DNA of 64,000 bases from an uncultured Paracoccaceae bacterium (GTDB lineage Bacteria; Pseudomonadota; Alphaproteobacteria; Rhodobacterales; Rhodobacteraceae). The stretch is taken from the NCBI GenBank assembly GCA_947501355.1, contig CANMVA010000001.1:372001-436000 (forward strand). The letters are read 5' to 3'. The translations under genes and the position numbers were made by a program. Shown here one piece after another: positions 56,086 to 64,000 of the stretch (position 1 is its first letter; each line of letters begins with the position of its first letter). Below the pieces are notes generated by a model. It did no database searches and was not told the origin of the DNA. It saw only the letters and a program-made list of their open reading frames with translations.

Positions 56086-56829
56086 TTACTGCGCTGGAGG
56101 TGGAAAAAACTGGATTGTTGCGGTGCGTGGTGGCGCCGCGCGTCCGAACCTGAGCCGTTCGATGGCAACCTTCAACTCCGCTGCCCGGTCACCCGGAACG
56201 GCAAACACGCATTGATAATTGAAGCCAACGCCGCGCGCGTCAGTCGGATCGCAGGTCATCTCGATGACCTTTGCGCCGAGTGTCGCCTCTCCAAAGACAC
56301 TGTCTGCGCGGCCGGCATTTATATTCAAAACCAGCTCGACCTCGCCCCGATCGGTCGTGATCGGGTTCTCCAGCGCGTTCCACAGAACGGGCGTGAATGT
56401 ATCCGAGACCGTCGCGCAATCACCGTTATGCAACGCAACACCGCTATTTGTGTGATCAATCGATTCCACATGGTCTGGATGAACGGTTGGATAGTTGAAC
56501 TTGATGAGCCCGCCAGCCCAAACGCCGGGAACTTCGTAGGGATATAGTGCATTATAGCGTCCCTTCTCTCCGGTCACCCGAACGCAAACGGTTTTGCCCT
56601 CCCAGTCGGCTGGGACATAGCTGTAGAGCTGGGGCGCATTCTGCGCTCGCTGCGCGCGGGTGTGGACGCCAACAAGCCAGTTCCCGGAAATCAGCGCGTC
56701 GGGCCGCAATTCGTCCCTAACCTGCGTGATTGGATCAAGTGTCACCAGCGGTTCCGCAGCCACAGATACGCCTAGGCACAGAGCCGTTGCAATTGGCACG
56801 ACGCATCGAAAAGCAATCTTTTGAAACAT
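56086..56829 (-). CDS. Exported protein of unknown function
   Basis: A 247-residue protein with a signal peptide (MFQKIAFRCVVPIATALCLG, cleavage near VAAEP) and a beta-rich body. Four cysteines in the mature part (KTVCVR, GDCATV, EMTCDP, YQCVFA) suggest two disulfides in the periplasm. Ends KVAIERLRFGRAAPPRTATI then QFFPPPAQ. It is upstream of, and coupled to, the two-span membrane protein, and divergent from the protease-like gene at 56885. No family recognised. Confidence 0.7.
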   Translation of the reverse strand: MFQKIAFRCVVPIATALCLGVSVAAEPLVTLDPITQVRDELRPDALISGNWLVGVHTRAQRAQNAPQLYSYVPADWEGKTVCVRVTGEKGRYNALYPYEVPGVWAGGLIKFNYPTVHPDHVESIDHTNSGVALHNGDCATVSDTFTPVLWNALENPITTDRGEVELVLNINAGRADSVFGEATLGAKVIEMTCDPTDARGVGFNYQCVFAVPGDRAAELKVAIERLRFGRAAPPRTATIQFFPPPAQ

Positions 56830-56884
56830 AATTCTTTAGAATGTCTGTGTTTTAGGTAGTCTTAAGCATAGCCGAAATGACAGA

Positions 56885-57940
56885 GTGTTGCACGTGCGAA
56901 GATTAGTCTTGTCCATCGTCCTTATGGGACTTTGCTTTGCTGCTGTGCCGCGTACCAGCAGTGCCACGCAGATCGCCTTGGTGGATCAGGATGTGGGCCA
57001 CGCATTGCTCTTTCGGCATCGAGGAAACTGTTACGCGATTTTGCCATCGCATGTTGCGGAGCGGGACAGCTTTTCGCTCCAGATGCCTCTGCAAAACCTG
57101 ATCGGTGCAGGGTCGGTCTTTCTACGCGATGAGGCTAGCGATCTGGCGCTGGCTTTCGTCGAAGGGGATGTTGTTCAGCGCTGCCTAGATGACTGGAGCA
57201 GCTTTCAAGGCGATTTGACGACCCTTCTCGACAATCAGAAAAGCGGAGAAATCCTGCGATTGAGCCCTGAAGGTATTCAGGATCGCACGGCAGGGGATGT
57301 GTATGTCGTTACACCCGATATCGTCGCTGTGCGCACCAGCGACGCGCTTGCCTTGGGCGAGATCCAGAAGGGATCCAGCGGGTCGGTTCTTGAGATTGGC
57401 GGTCGAGTCATTGGCATCGCCCAGCGCGCATCAAGCGGATCAGAGGCGGTGTTCTACCGGATGGACGAGATTGCCCGCCGCTTGGGCAGTGAGCTGTCCT
57501 CTGCGACGCTTGGTGGCGGCGCCCAACAAGACGGGTTTCGTGTGACGGGATGGTCTGGCAAGATGGACAATTCGCAACCGGACGAGGCTGGACAAGGTCT
57601 GTTGGAGCGCCCTTTTGTTGCCCAGTGGGACGGCAAGCCCCAGCAGATCGAGATCACATTGCACCCGTCTGAACCGGTGCCTTTGAACCGGATCATTCTT
57701 GGCAGCACCGTGGGCGAGCGGGCCACGCAAAGCCCTCCTAAGACAATCTCGCTTCAAGTCGATGCAGGCGCCCCAGAGAGTCCGTTCTGGCGCAGTGTTG
57801 GTATCAAAGACATGACGCCCCGTGGTGAGCTGGTAATCGATACCGGCGGGATTTTCGTGCGCCGTGTAAGGCTTACGGTGAACTCTGTCTGGTTCGCTGA
57901 CCGACCACTCGTACGGCTAGACCGGCTAGAGGTCGAGTAG
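56885..57940 (+). CDS. Secreted trypsin-like protease homologue
   Basis: A 351-residue protein. After a signal peptide (LVLSIVLMGLCFAAVPRTSS) a chymotrypsin-fold domain shows the triad: His in YAILPSHVAERD, Asp in DEASDLALAFVEG, Ser in GEIQKGSSGSVLEIGG (GSSGS in place of GDSGG). After about residue 210 a beta-rich C-terminal domain follows (RPFVAQWDGKPQQIEITLHP, ending LVRLDRLEVE), which may be a discoidin-like jellyroll. The start is uncertain between GTG 56885, TTG 56888 and GTG 56894. Its stop abuts that of the 57941 gene. It may sense or trim envelope proteins; the substrate is unknown. Confidence 0.72.
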   Translation: MLHVRRLVLSIVLMGLCFAAVPRTSSATQIALVDQDVGHALLFRHRGNCYAILPSHVAERDSFSLQMPLQNLIGAGSVFLRDEASDLALAFVEGDVVQRCLDDWSSFQGDLTTLLDNQKSGEILRLSPEGIQDRTAGDVYVVTPDIVAVRTSDALALGEIQKGSSGSVLEIGGRVIGIAQRASSGSEAVFYRMDEIARRLGSELSSATLGGGAQQDGFRVTGWSGKMDNSQPDEAGQGLLERPFVAQWDGKPQQIEITLHPSEPVPLNRIILGSTVGERATQSPPKTISLQVDAGAPESPFWRSVGIKDMTPRGELVIDTGGIFVRRVRLTVNSVWFADRPLVRLDRLEVE

Positions 57941-58582
57941 CTATTCCTTCAGGTCAATCGCCGCGTTGGCCTTGCCCTTTCCATGGAAAATTATGCCGCG
58001 CAAAACACCATCGGCACCGAGATTAAGTGCTGCTTGGGCTTTTCTGTTACTGTTGCCGGGCATCGTGAATTGAACTGTTGTGCCAGACACCTGTAATTGA
58101 CAGTTCGTTGTATAGACTGCCTCCATCCAGCACTGCTCGGCTTTTGCACCGATCGGGAAAATAAAGCTTCCGGTGCGCCCATCGTGGCTGCCTCCGACAG
58201 TTGAGATCCAACCCAAGACGGGTGCAGACTCTTCGCCAGAGGAGGTGACCTCCAACCTCAGATTCCCTCCCGCTTCAAAAATCGCAAGGATGGCAGAGTT
58301 CCGTAAGACAGGGTTTGTCGAGAAAAGCGCGTGCTCCTTGGCGATCCTCACAAGGGCCGGGTCTTTGGACTTCAGCAACAGCCGAACGGCTTCATATTGA
58401 ACCCGGACATCAGGGTTCTGCAGAACCTCCTGATACTTGGCAATACGGCTCGCGCCCTCCATGACCTGAGCCTGAAAATCCTCTAGCGTCATTTCGCTTT
58501 GCGCCTGTCCCATCACGGGCAACGACAATAAGGCGGCGCCTAAAATACCGGCGATCCATCCCAATTTCGCGATTTTTTGCAC
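57941..58582 (-). CDS. Exported protein of unknown function
   Basis: A 213-residue protein starting at GTG 58582, with a signal peptide (IAGILGAALLSLPVMGQAQS). A helical part follows (LEDFQAQVMEGASRIAKYQE to NSAILAIFEAGG, HEAT-like in look: ALVRIAKEHALFSTNPVLRN), then a beta-rich domain with two cysteines (AEQCWMEA, TNCQLQ) and a KAQAALNLGADGVLRGIIFH end. Convergent with the protease-like gene and divergent from the 58698 gene. No family recognised. Confidence 0.68.
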   Translation of the reverse strand: MQKIAKLGWIAGILGAALLSLPVMGQAQSEMTLEDFQAQVMEGASRIAKYQEVLQNPDVRVQYEAVRLLLKSKDPALVRIAKEHALFSTNPVLRNSAILAIFEAGGNLRLEVTSSGEESAPVLGWISTVGGSHDGRTGSFIFPIGAKAEQCWMEAVYTTNCQLQVSGTTVQFTMPGNSNRKAQAALNLGADGVLRGIIFHGKGKANAAIDLKE

Positions 58583-58697
58583 GTTTCACCCTTCCCAAGG
58601 TTGCGACCGATGCTTGCAATAAAGCCGGTTATCATCAATCATCGTGAGATATTACAAGCTTGGGATCAAGCGACTACATTCGTTTTGGGGGATTACG

Positions 58698-59807
58698 ATG
58701 GGGCGTTTTCAACGCGCATTCCGCGAAGTTCTGTCCGGTGCACTGTTGGCCTTTATCGGCACCGCGACCCTTGTCTTGCTTGCCACGACGGCTCATGCGC
58801 AAGTCGAGAAAGATCAAACGCAGACAGCTTTTGTGAATTTCCTTGCGCAAGGGGATTACACCAACGCAAATTTCTATCTGCAAAACGGGCTGATCAACCC
58901 GGAGGCCCTCGACACTGGGCAGGTTTTTTACGACATCCTGCATACGCGATACTGGAATGCGCTCGAAGGCCCCAATCAGCAGGTCAGCGTTTTGCATGAC
59001 TACCTGTCGAAACTGCAGGCCTTCGATATCAACAAAGAGATGCAGTGCCAGGGCCAACGTGGTCGTATGGAATCGCGCTGCACCTTGCTCAATGATCTTG
59101 CGGCTTCAAAATCTGCTGCTACGCTCAGCTTCTTTGCCGATTTAGGCCTCGATTTGAACAAAACCCATCCGCAGCGCACTGCGGCGACGTTTGATGTCAT
59201 CAACCGGCTTGGAACCGGATTTTCGCTCGCTGATATCCAGATGCTCAGCCAAAAGGGTATGGTGTTTGGTGACGAGGTTTTCGAACCGGTGGCGCTTGCT
59301 GCGCATTATGAATACGGCAATCCGATCACGCTGCATCAGAATACGCGCCAGAGCCGCACGCTACGGATGCCCGACAATTATCTTTCGCTGAACCAATTGA
59401 ACTTCATGGATGTTCTTATCATCGCCTTGGGCAATCAGCACAATCATCGGCAATCGCCACAAGCCAGCGCGCGCGATGCGCTGCTGTGCCAATACGTGAC
59501 GTTCGTTGCTGCACAGATGCGCCCATCGTTTGATTACCTCGGCTTTGTGCTGTCAAACCGCGATACCTTCCGCGCCGCCCAGATCGGCGAACGTCAACGG
59601 GCGCGCAACGCCATCTACGAGCCGTTTCCGCCGGCCTGTGTAAGCCTAATCGCAGGCATGGCTCAGAACCATGGTCGCATCAACGACGTGATGTCGCTCT
59701 TTGCAGCACGTGGCGATGTGGAAACCGCAAGCTGGCTTCTCTCTCTCAAGGCACCCGCAACAGCCTCAACCGGAGCCGCGGGAACTGGAACAACAATTAA
59801 TCAATAA
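58698..59807 (+). CDS. Exported protein of unknown function
   Basis: A 369-residue protein. ATG 58698 with GGGGGAT just before it is a better start than 58644. The signal peptide (LSGALLAFIGTATLVLLATT, cleavage near AHAQ) is clear. The body is mostly helical and looks ankyrin- or TPR-like in parts: NFLAQGDYTNANFYLQNGLI, LNDLAASKSAATLSFFADLG, LSLFAARGDVETASWLLSLK (the first letters differ). It lies 43 bases before the 550-residue peptidoglycan-binding protein and is likely co-transcribed. Function unknown. Confidence 0.72.
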   Translation: MGRFQRAFREVLSGALLAFIGTATLVLLATTAHAQVEKDQTQTAFVNFLAQGDYTNANFYLQNGLINPEALDTGQVFYDILHTRYWNALEGPNQQVSVLHDYLSKLQAFDINKEMQCQGQRGRMESRCTLLNDLAASKSAATLSFFADLGLDLNKTHPQRTAATFDVINRLGTGFSLADIQMLSQKGMVFGDEVFEPVALAAHYEYGNPITLHQNTRQSRTLRMPDNYLSLNQLNFMDVLIIALGNQHNHRQSPQASARDALLCQYVTFVAAQMRPSFDYLGFVLSNRDTFRAAQIGERQRARNAIYEPFPPACVSLIAGMAQNHGRINDVMSLFAARGDVETASWLLSLKAPATASTGAAGTGTTINQ

Positions 59808-59850
59808 CGCATTTTTTCCACCGCCAGGTGGCCGACCCCAGGAGGTTTTC

Positions 59851-61503
59851 ATGACGAAAAGACTTACAAGATCCATCGGTACAGTCTGCGCGACGGCTCT
59901 TCTTGCGACAGGTTTTGCCAATACGCCACAGCAGTCGATGGCCGATAACGACTTCCTCAAAGGGCTCGCGGTCGGCATTGGTGGCGCGTTAATCGTGAAT
60001 GAATCCAAGAAGGCAAAGAAGAAGCAAGCTGCACCTCGGCCTAAGGCTGTCAAGAAGGCTGCCCCGGCCGGGCCACGCCCAACCATCGCGACCTTTCCAA
60101 CAACACGTGATCAGGTCCGCGACTATCAGGCGCGTTTGAACTCGCTCGGGTTTAACGCCGGAGCACCGGATGGCCTTTACGGCGGCAAGACGCGGACGGC
60201 TGTTTCGCAATTCCAGGCAAGCATTGGTGCCGCGCCGACGGGCAAGTTGACCGAGGCGGATGCCAGCATGCTTTTCCAACAAAGCAATCAGTTTGCCGCA
60301 GGCCTGGCGGCAACCGCAACGCCGAATGGTCTTGCGGGTAACCCGCAGGCTGGCTTCGCGGCACCGCAACCAGTCGTCACCAATCCCGCGTTCCCAGCTC
60401 CAAGCGCAAACGGACAGCTCGTGGCGGCCCCAGCTCCAACCTTCCCGGCGGTGGGCGGCACTCCGCAAGGCGCGCTCGCAGCCAATCCAGCTCTCCCAGC
60501 GCCAGCACCAAATGCCGCTGGACAGGTTGCTGCAGCGCCGGGGACCGCTTTTCCGACACTCGGTGGGACAGGCCAAGCCCCAGCTGGTACGGCGCAAGTC
60601 GCCACAGCGCCGACGACCACCTTCCCAACTTTGGGCGGTACCGCACAAGCAGCCCCCGCTGCAAACCCAGCCTTCCCGACGGTTGGCTCGGCCACACAGC
60701 AAGCTCCGACAGGCAATGCGCCAGCGTTCCCGCAGGTAGGCGACGCCGCGCCCGCTGGCACATTGGCCGCTGCTCCTCAGCAAACGAGCACTTTCCCGGT
60801 CCTCGGTGGTGCGGTAGCGGGCGCAACTGCAGCTGAAGCAACCCAGACCTTGCCAAATGCAGCAGGAATTGCCGAGGCACAGCCGCCCTCAGGTGATGCA
60901 ACAATCGCTCTCGCCGCAGCCCCCCAGGTCGCGCTGCCTGATACCGCCGTCGAGCGGTTCTCCATCCTTGGACTGTCAACCGGCCAACCGTTGGAGGAAG
61001 CCCTAACGACGCTGGAGAGCGAAGGTTACGGCTCATGCAAGACAATCGATGCGATCACGCATTGCTTGACAGCCGCAGGTGCAAATCAAGACATCGTATC
61101 AATCCACGCAATGAAGATGGCAGATGGCACACAGCACGTGGCTGCGTTGAGCCGTCGGATCGAATTTGGCCAGCCGATGCAAAAAGCGGATCTGTCGAGC
61201 ATGATGGCGGATCGCTACGCCGGACTGCTGGCGGCACCGGCAAATCTGGTAGGCACCGCAGACTGCATGGCGATGGGTCGGATCGCAACCAGCAGCTCGA
61301 CAGAGCTGGCGGATGAAATCATGACCGAAGACAACGGCGCACTTGCCAAGATGATCGACAATTGCGGGCATTTCTCAAGGATCGTGTTTGGCGCGGGAAC
61401 CGAGCAGAGCGCGGTTGACTACCTGAGCATCTTCCTCTTCGACGGCGCAGTCTTCGCGGCAAGCCCGGAACGGCCAAAAGCCGCCGCCCCGATCAAGTTC
61501 TAA
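59851..61503 (+). CDS. Exported peptidoglycan-binding protein with Ala/Pro repeats
   Basis: A 550-residue protein starting at ATG 59851 (AGGAGG six bases upstream). It has a signal peptide (SIGTVCATALLATGFANTPQ), a Lys/Ala/Pro stretch, and a PG-binding-1 domain at about residues 87-150 (VRDYQARLNSLGFNAGAPDG, LYGGKTRTAVSQFQASIG). Residues about 178-325 are Ala/Pro-rich with six FPxxGG-like repeats spaced 17-36 residues. The C-terminal about 190 residues form a separate domain with four cysteines (GSCKTID, THCLTAA, TADCMAMG, DNCGHFS). It is probably a periplasmic, wall-bound protein. Confidence 0.78.
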   Translation: MTKRLTRSIGTVCATALLATGFANTPQQSMADNDFLKGLAVGIGGALIVNESKKAKKKQAAPRPKAVKKAAPAGPRPTIATFPTTRDQVRDYQARLNSLGFNAGAPDGLYGGKTRTAVSQFQASIGAAPTGKLTEADASMLFQQSNQFAAGLAATATPNGLAGNPQAGFAAPQPVVTNPAFPAPSANGQLVAAPAPTFPAVGGTPQGALAANPALPAPAPNAAGQVAAAPGTAFPTLGGTGQAPAGTAQVATAPTTTFPTLGGTAQAAPAANPAFPTVGSATQQAPTGNAPAFPQVGDAAPAGTLAAAPQQTSTFPVLGGAVAGATAAEATQTLPNAAGIAEAQPPSGDATIALAAAPQVALPDTAVERFSILGLSTGQPLEEALTTLESEGYGSCKTIDAITHCLTAAGANQDIVSIHAMKMADGTQHVAALSRRIEFGQPMQKADLSSMMADRYAGLLAAPANLVGTADCMAMGRIATSSSTELADEIMTEDNGALAKMIDNCGHFSRIVFGAGTEQSAVDYLSIFLFDGAVFAASPERPKAAAPIKF

Positions 61504-61540
61504 AAAAGACTGCAGCCCTTGTTCGCCAACAGGGGCTGCT
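61502..61540 (-). terminator. Hairpin terminator
   Basis: GCAGCCC (61512-61518) pairs with GGGCTGC (61533-61539), extended by TGTT/AACA around a CGCC loop. Read on the minus strand it is followed by AGTCTTTTTT, a good T-run, so it can end transcripts coming from the acetyltransferase gene; on the plus strand it may also end the 59851 gene but without a T-run. Confidence 0.7.
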
Positions 61541-61811
61541 GATTTGTGGTTAATCCTCCCGCATCTACACTAACCGCTTCTTCGTCCCCGAGGGACGTAG
61601 GTTTGGATGTGCCCATAATGAAATATGTCGCCGCTTGTATGAACGGCACCAACGAGCGCTGCTGCCGCAGTATCCCGGTCGGTTGTTGAGAGTCCGCGAT
61701 GTGGGCCGTGCATTGCAATGGATATACGTCTGATGAAATGATGCTGCGGTTGCGCCTACAGCAGCAAGGAGCCCAGAGTACCGGATGCTGCGCTGAGTAC
61801 GAATGGCTGCC
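61541..61811. other. Gene-free stretch
   Basis: About 270 bases between the terminator and the acetyltransferase gene. The only long frame (minus, 61500-61718) runs through the terminator hairpin and has no coding look. Nothing else is seen. Confidence 0.5.
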
Positions 61812-62363
61812 TTATTGCGGTTGATCCGCCGAGAAGTCCCATACTACGAGAATGTTCTCTGAGCGCCAAAGCGGTCCGGGATCAATGAAGCTGGAGACTT
61901 CGATACCGCCCATTTTCTTATAGAAGCCGCGGGCGCGCTCGTTCTGTCGTACCACCGCAAGCCCCAAACCAGAATCCCCAGCGGCTTTGCAGTGAGTGAT
62001 CGCAGCCTCGAAAAGTTTCTCTCCAAGACCCTGCCCTTGCGCGCCATTCACTACGTACAGATGCTTAAGCTCTGCCCGCCCTTGGTAAATTGAAAGATCG
62101 GATGATCCGATGCTCACAACACCAAGTATGTTGGCACCGTCATCTGCAACCCAGACTCCTCTTCCAGGTTCTGTTTCAGCGGCAGCTGTCGTCCAATAGG
62201 GCAAACGTTTTGCCTGATCCAATAGCTCTATTGCTCTTTTCGGAGCTATGTCGCCGTAGGTAGCCCTCCAAACCTCGACGTGAAGTTCAGCGAGGTTCAT
62301 GGCCTCATCTTTGCGGCCTCGGCGAATAAGAGGTGAGGTGTCGGCGTTTCTCATTAGTTCCAA
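61812..62363 (-). CDS. GNAT family N-acetyltransferase
   Basis: A 183-residue GCN5-related acetyltransferase (180 if ATG 62354 is used). It has LAELHVEVWRATYGDIAP, then ELKHLYVVNGAQGQGLGEKL with the acetyl-CoA-binding Q/RxxGxG/A motif, and the late ARGFYKKMGG. The family transfers acetyl groups to small molecules or proteins; the substrate is not predictable here. It lies alone between a terminator and degenerate DNA. Confidence 0.88.
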   Translation of the reverse strand: MELMRNADTSPLIRRGRKDEAMNLAELHVEVWRATYGDIAPKRAIELLDQAKRLPYWTTAAAETEPGRGVWVADDGANILGVVSIGSSDLSIYQGRAELKHLYVVNGAQGQGLGEKLFEAAITHCKAAGDSGLGLAVVRQNERARGFYKKMGGIEVSSFIDPGPLWRSENILVVWDFSADQPQ

Positions 62364-62509
62364 ATCTTTTCACAGGTCCAGTGCTGGACCTTAGAGCGCT
62401 GGATAGGTCTGCAACAAAACAAGAAGGTACCATTGGTGCAAGCGCTGCGCATTAGCGCTTGGTCCCGCATAGCCCGCCTTCCAGCCCCTTCGGGTTTCGC
62501 GATGGCAGC

Positions 62510-62576
62510 GAACGGCGGCTTTGGTGGGCCGCACCGCAGCATCGAAAGAGTTGGGTGAATGGCAGCTTTGGGCCGC
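62510..62576. repeat. Imperfect direct repeat in degenerate DNA
   Basis: gaacggcggctttggtgggc (62510 onward) and gaatggcagctttgggccgc (62557-62576) are similar about 20-base sequences 47 bases apart. Such phrases recur in non-coding DNA of some Roseobacter genomes, as I recall. The surrounding 62364-62598 holds no supported gene. Confidence 0.4.
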
Positions 62577-62598
62577 CTTTGGAGGCAACCCAATCATG

Positions 62599-63232
62599 CT
62601 AGCTATCTATGGCTTCCGCGATGGCCAAGGCATCCTCGAGTTCAACACCTAGATACCAGACTGTGCTGTCCATTTTTGGTGTGTTTACGTAGGAGTTGGA
62701 CCGCCCGCAAGTTGCCAGTCTTCTTGTCGATTTGTGTGACTTTGGTCTTCCGCATCGAATGGGCACCGTACGCGGTAGCTTCCAGACCGATTGACGTCAC
62801 CCCATCACGGACGATCCGCGCATACTGGCGGGTCGAGATGTGCAGCCTTTCATGGAATCGAGCGGGCCAGAGGTATTCGGATCCGACCATGAGCGGTTCC
62901 CGCATCCACGTTGCGAGAGATGCCCGCGTACCTTCTGAGCTTTCAAAGCGCACGGGTTTCTGCGTCTTGCTTTGCAAGTCCGAAGCGCGCTCTTTGATCT
63001 GCCTGGACGCCATGACATCCACGACCTTGAAATTAACCAGATCACAACCGAGCAACTCGCTGTCGATGGCAAGATTGAAAAGCACAAGATCACGGTGGTT
63101 CTGATTCAGCTCCAGCAAAACCCTGATTGCCCAGACGTGTTTTGGTTTCCGTGGCCGTCTCTGACCGACGATGCGCCCCTTATTCCAAGCCGGGCGAAGC
63201 GCACGAATGGCAGGTAAGTCTGGTGTTTCCAT
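62599..63232 (-). pseudogene. Tyrosine recombinase/integrase, single-base frameshift
   Basis: From ATG 63232 (METPDLPAIRALRPAWNKGR) the frame encodes a tyrosine recombinase, with LFNLAIDSELLGCDLVNFKV and YGAHSMRKTKVTQIDKKTG (HxxR of the active site), then LRAVQLLRKHTK. A run of five T (62673-62677, plus strand) gives one A too many on the coding strand; removing it continues as MDSTVWYLGVELEDALAIAE with the nucleophilic Tyr and ends at TAG 62599-62601. So the gene is intact except for one inserted base: a recent pseudogene, a sequencing error in a homopolymer, or a rare slippage product. Confidence 0.85.
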
Positions 63233-63339
63233 GACTGATCCTCCGATCCGCCATGCCCTCCCACAACGACAACCCGACGTTGACGGTGCCACAATAACAG
63301 ACGATGCTGTGTCGTATTCGAGGTCAGGTCTGAGCTCTT

Positions 63340-64000
63340 TCAAGACGTCGAAGACGCTGATGCTGGTTGTTTCGCTTTCCTGATGCTGGCTATCGTTAGC
63401 CCGTAGATGCAAGCGACAACTACGATCAAAGCTACGATTTGATAGCTTTCTACGGTGTCACCTAGCAGTGGCACAGCGAGCACCATTGTCAGGGCGGGCC
63501 ATGGCGTCGTGATGGAGCTTGCAAGCGACACGTCGATATGCCGGACAGCGTAGAACCAGACGATCAGCTCCAGAAAATACACCAGCCCCATGATCGCAGC
63601 CATGGTTTGGAAGATGGTGCTGAAACCGAGTTGGAAGCCACCCGGCACAAACACAGCAAGCAGCACGAGCAAAAACAACGATGAAATTGCGACCCTAAAG
63701 AACGTCACTTGAGCAGGCGTGATGCGTGTATTGCTCAGCTCTTCTTTGATGATGACGTGCGCAATGCTCCAAAGCAACGGCACGCCAAGGGATGCCAAAA
63801 ACCAAGGGGATATACCAGACATCTGGAAGGTCCCGCCTGTTCCCAGATAATAGAGCGATCCGATCAGCACAGTCGTCAGAGCAAGCTCAAAAGCGGTCTT
63901 CCGGCGCTTCAAGAAGATCGTTTCCCAAAGGATAGCGAAAAGCGGATAGGCTTGTATGGCAATCGCGGCATTGGTGGCCCCGGCTTTCTCAACGCCGAGG
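63340..64000 (-). CDS. EamA/DMT family transporter, C-terminal part
   Basis: A membrane protein of the drug/metabolite transporter superfamily, open at the right window edge; about 219 residues are visible. Upstream of the first internal start the frame continues into the edge as KAGATNAAIAIQAYPLFAIL and WETIFLKRRKTAF, a typical EamA segment, so the TTG at 63912 is not the real start. Six or so membrane spans are visible, for example ALTTVLIGSLYYLGTGG, FFRVAISSLFLLVLLAVFVP, SLASSITTPWPALTMVLAVP and IVALIVVVACIYGLTIAS. The substrate is unknown. Confidence 0.87.
   Translation of the reverse strand, partial: LGVEKAGATNAAIAIQAYPLFAILWETIFLKRRKTAFELALTTVLIGSLYYLGTGGTFQMSGISPWFLASLGVPLLWSIAHVIIKEELSNTRITPAQVTFFRVAISSLFLLVLLAVFVPGGFQLGFSTIFQTMAAIMGLVYFLELIVWFYAVRHIDVSLASSITTPWPALTMVLAVPLLGDTVESYQIVALIVVVACIYGLTIASIRKAKQPASASSTS

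Noticed and set aside
61500-61718. 72-codon minus-strand frame
   Set aside because: It overlaps the end of the 59851 gene and passes through the terminator hairpin; composition is not coding-like.

Overview
The window is chromosomal DNA from an alphaproteobacterium, most likely a member of the Rhodobacterales (Roseobacter group). The main reasons are the order rnd, kdsD, lptC, lptA, lptB, hpf, ptsN, the dnaK-dnaJ-radC and secA neighbourhoods, a capsule cluster of kpsM-like permease, cysQ and kdsB, the GC-rich codon use, and a dnaK promoter of the alphaproteobacterial heat-shock type. This placement comes from family knowledge and not from a database search.

Positions 1-8255 hold housekeeping genes: the C-terminal half of secA (cut by the window edge), an anchored unknown protein, an OmpA-domain protein, then radC, dnaJ and dnaK on the minus strand. 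Positions 8327-20145 hold an AlkB-like dioxygenase and a surface-polysaccharide cluster: an ABC-2 export permease, cysQ, kdsB, galU, galE, four glycosyltransferases and a sulfotransferase-like protein. Kdo activation, UDP-sugar supply, transferases, a sulfotransferase and a PAP phosphatase together suggest a Kdo-linked, possibly sulfated capsule. Positions 20142-25026 hold ptsN, hpf, the lptB/lptA/lptC export genes, kdsD and a short ribonuclease D, all on the minus strand. rpoN is missing from its usual place between lptB and hpf.

The centre of the window (25119-51671, minus strand, read right to left) is one tightly packed set of 20 genes with overlapping starts and stops. It encodes a complete extracellular contractile injection system (eCIS, related to PVC/AFP and tailocins). 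In transcription order these are a DUF4255 tail terminator, a CarboxypepD-like accessory protein, sheath 1, tube 1, sheath 2, tube 2, a 63-residue protein, a LysM hub protein, a gpD-like hub, a gpV spike, a DUF2169 protein, a DUF4150 PAAR-like tip, a gp25 wedge, baseplate J, a tail-protein-I/beta-propeller fusion, a fibre-like protein with a collagen-like stalk, a related attachment protein, a tape-measure protein, an AAA+ ATPase, and last a 1291-residue candidate cargo protein. The cargo has an Ala/Pro-rich leader, a long beta-repeat region, an eCIS-associated middle domain, a linker and an AT-rich C-terminal module with a GHLL...N...H...E pattern resembling beta-beta-alpha-metal nucleases. 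This cargo and the machine around it are the best candidate for a little-described system.

Positions 51672-55098 are a decayed, AT-richer junction. It holds a 16-base match to a tRNA-Leu 3' end (candidate att site), a broken P4-type integrase, a frameshifted permuted-papain (YiiX-like) hydrolase and a small unknown gene. Positions 55099-61503 hold six membrane or exported proteins of mostly unknown function, including a trypsin-like protease homologue and a peptidoglycan-binding protein. The right end has a GNAT acetyltransferase, a second tyrosine recombinase broken by a single-base frameshift, and the C-terminal part of an EamA/DMT transporter cut by the window edge. I found no rRNA or tRNA gene and no CRISPR array.
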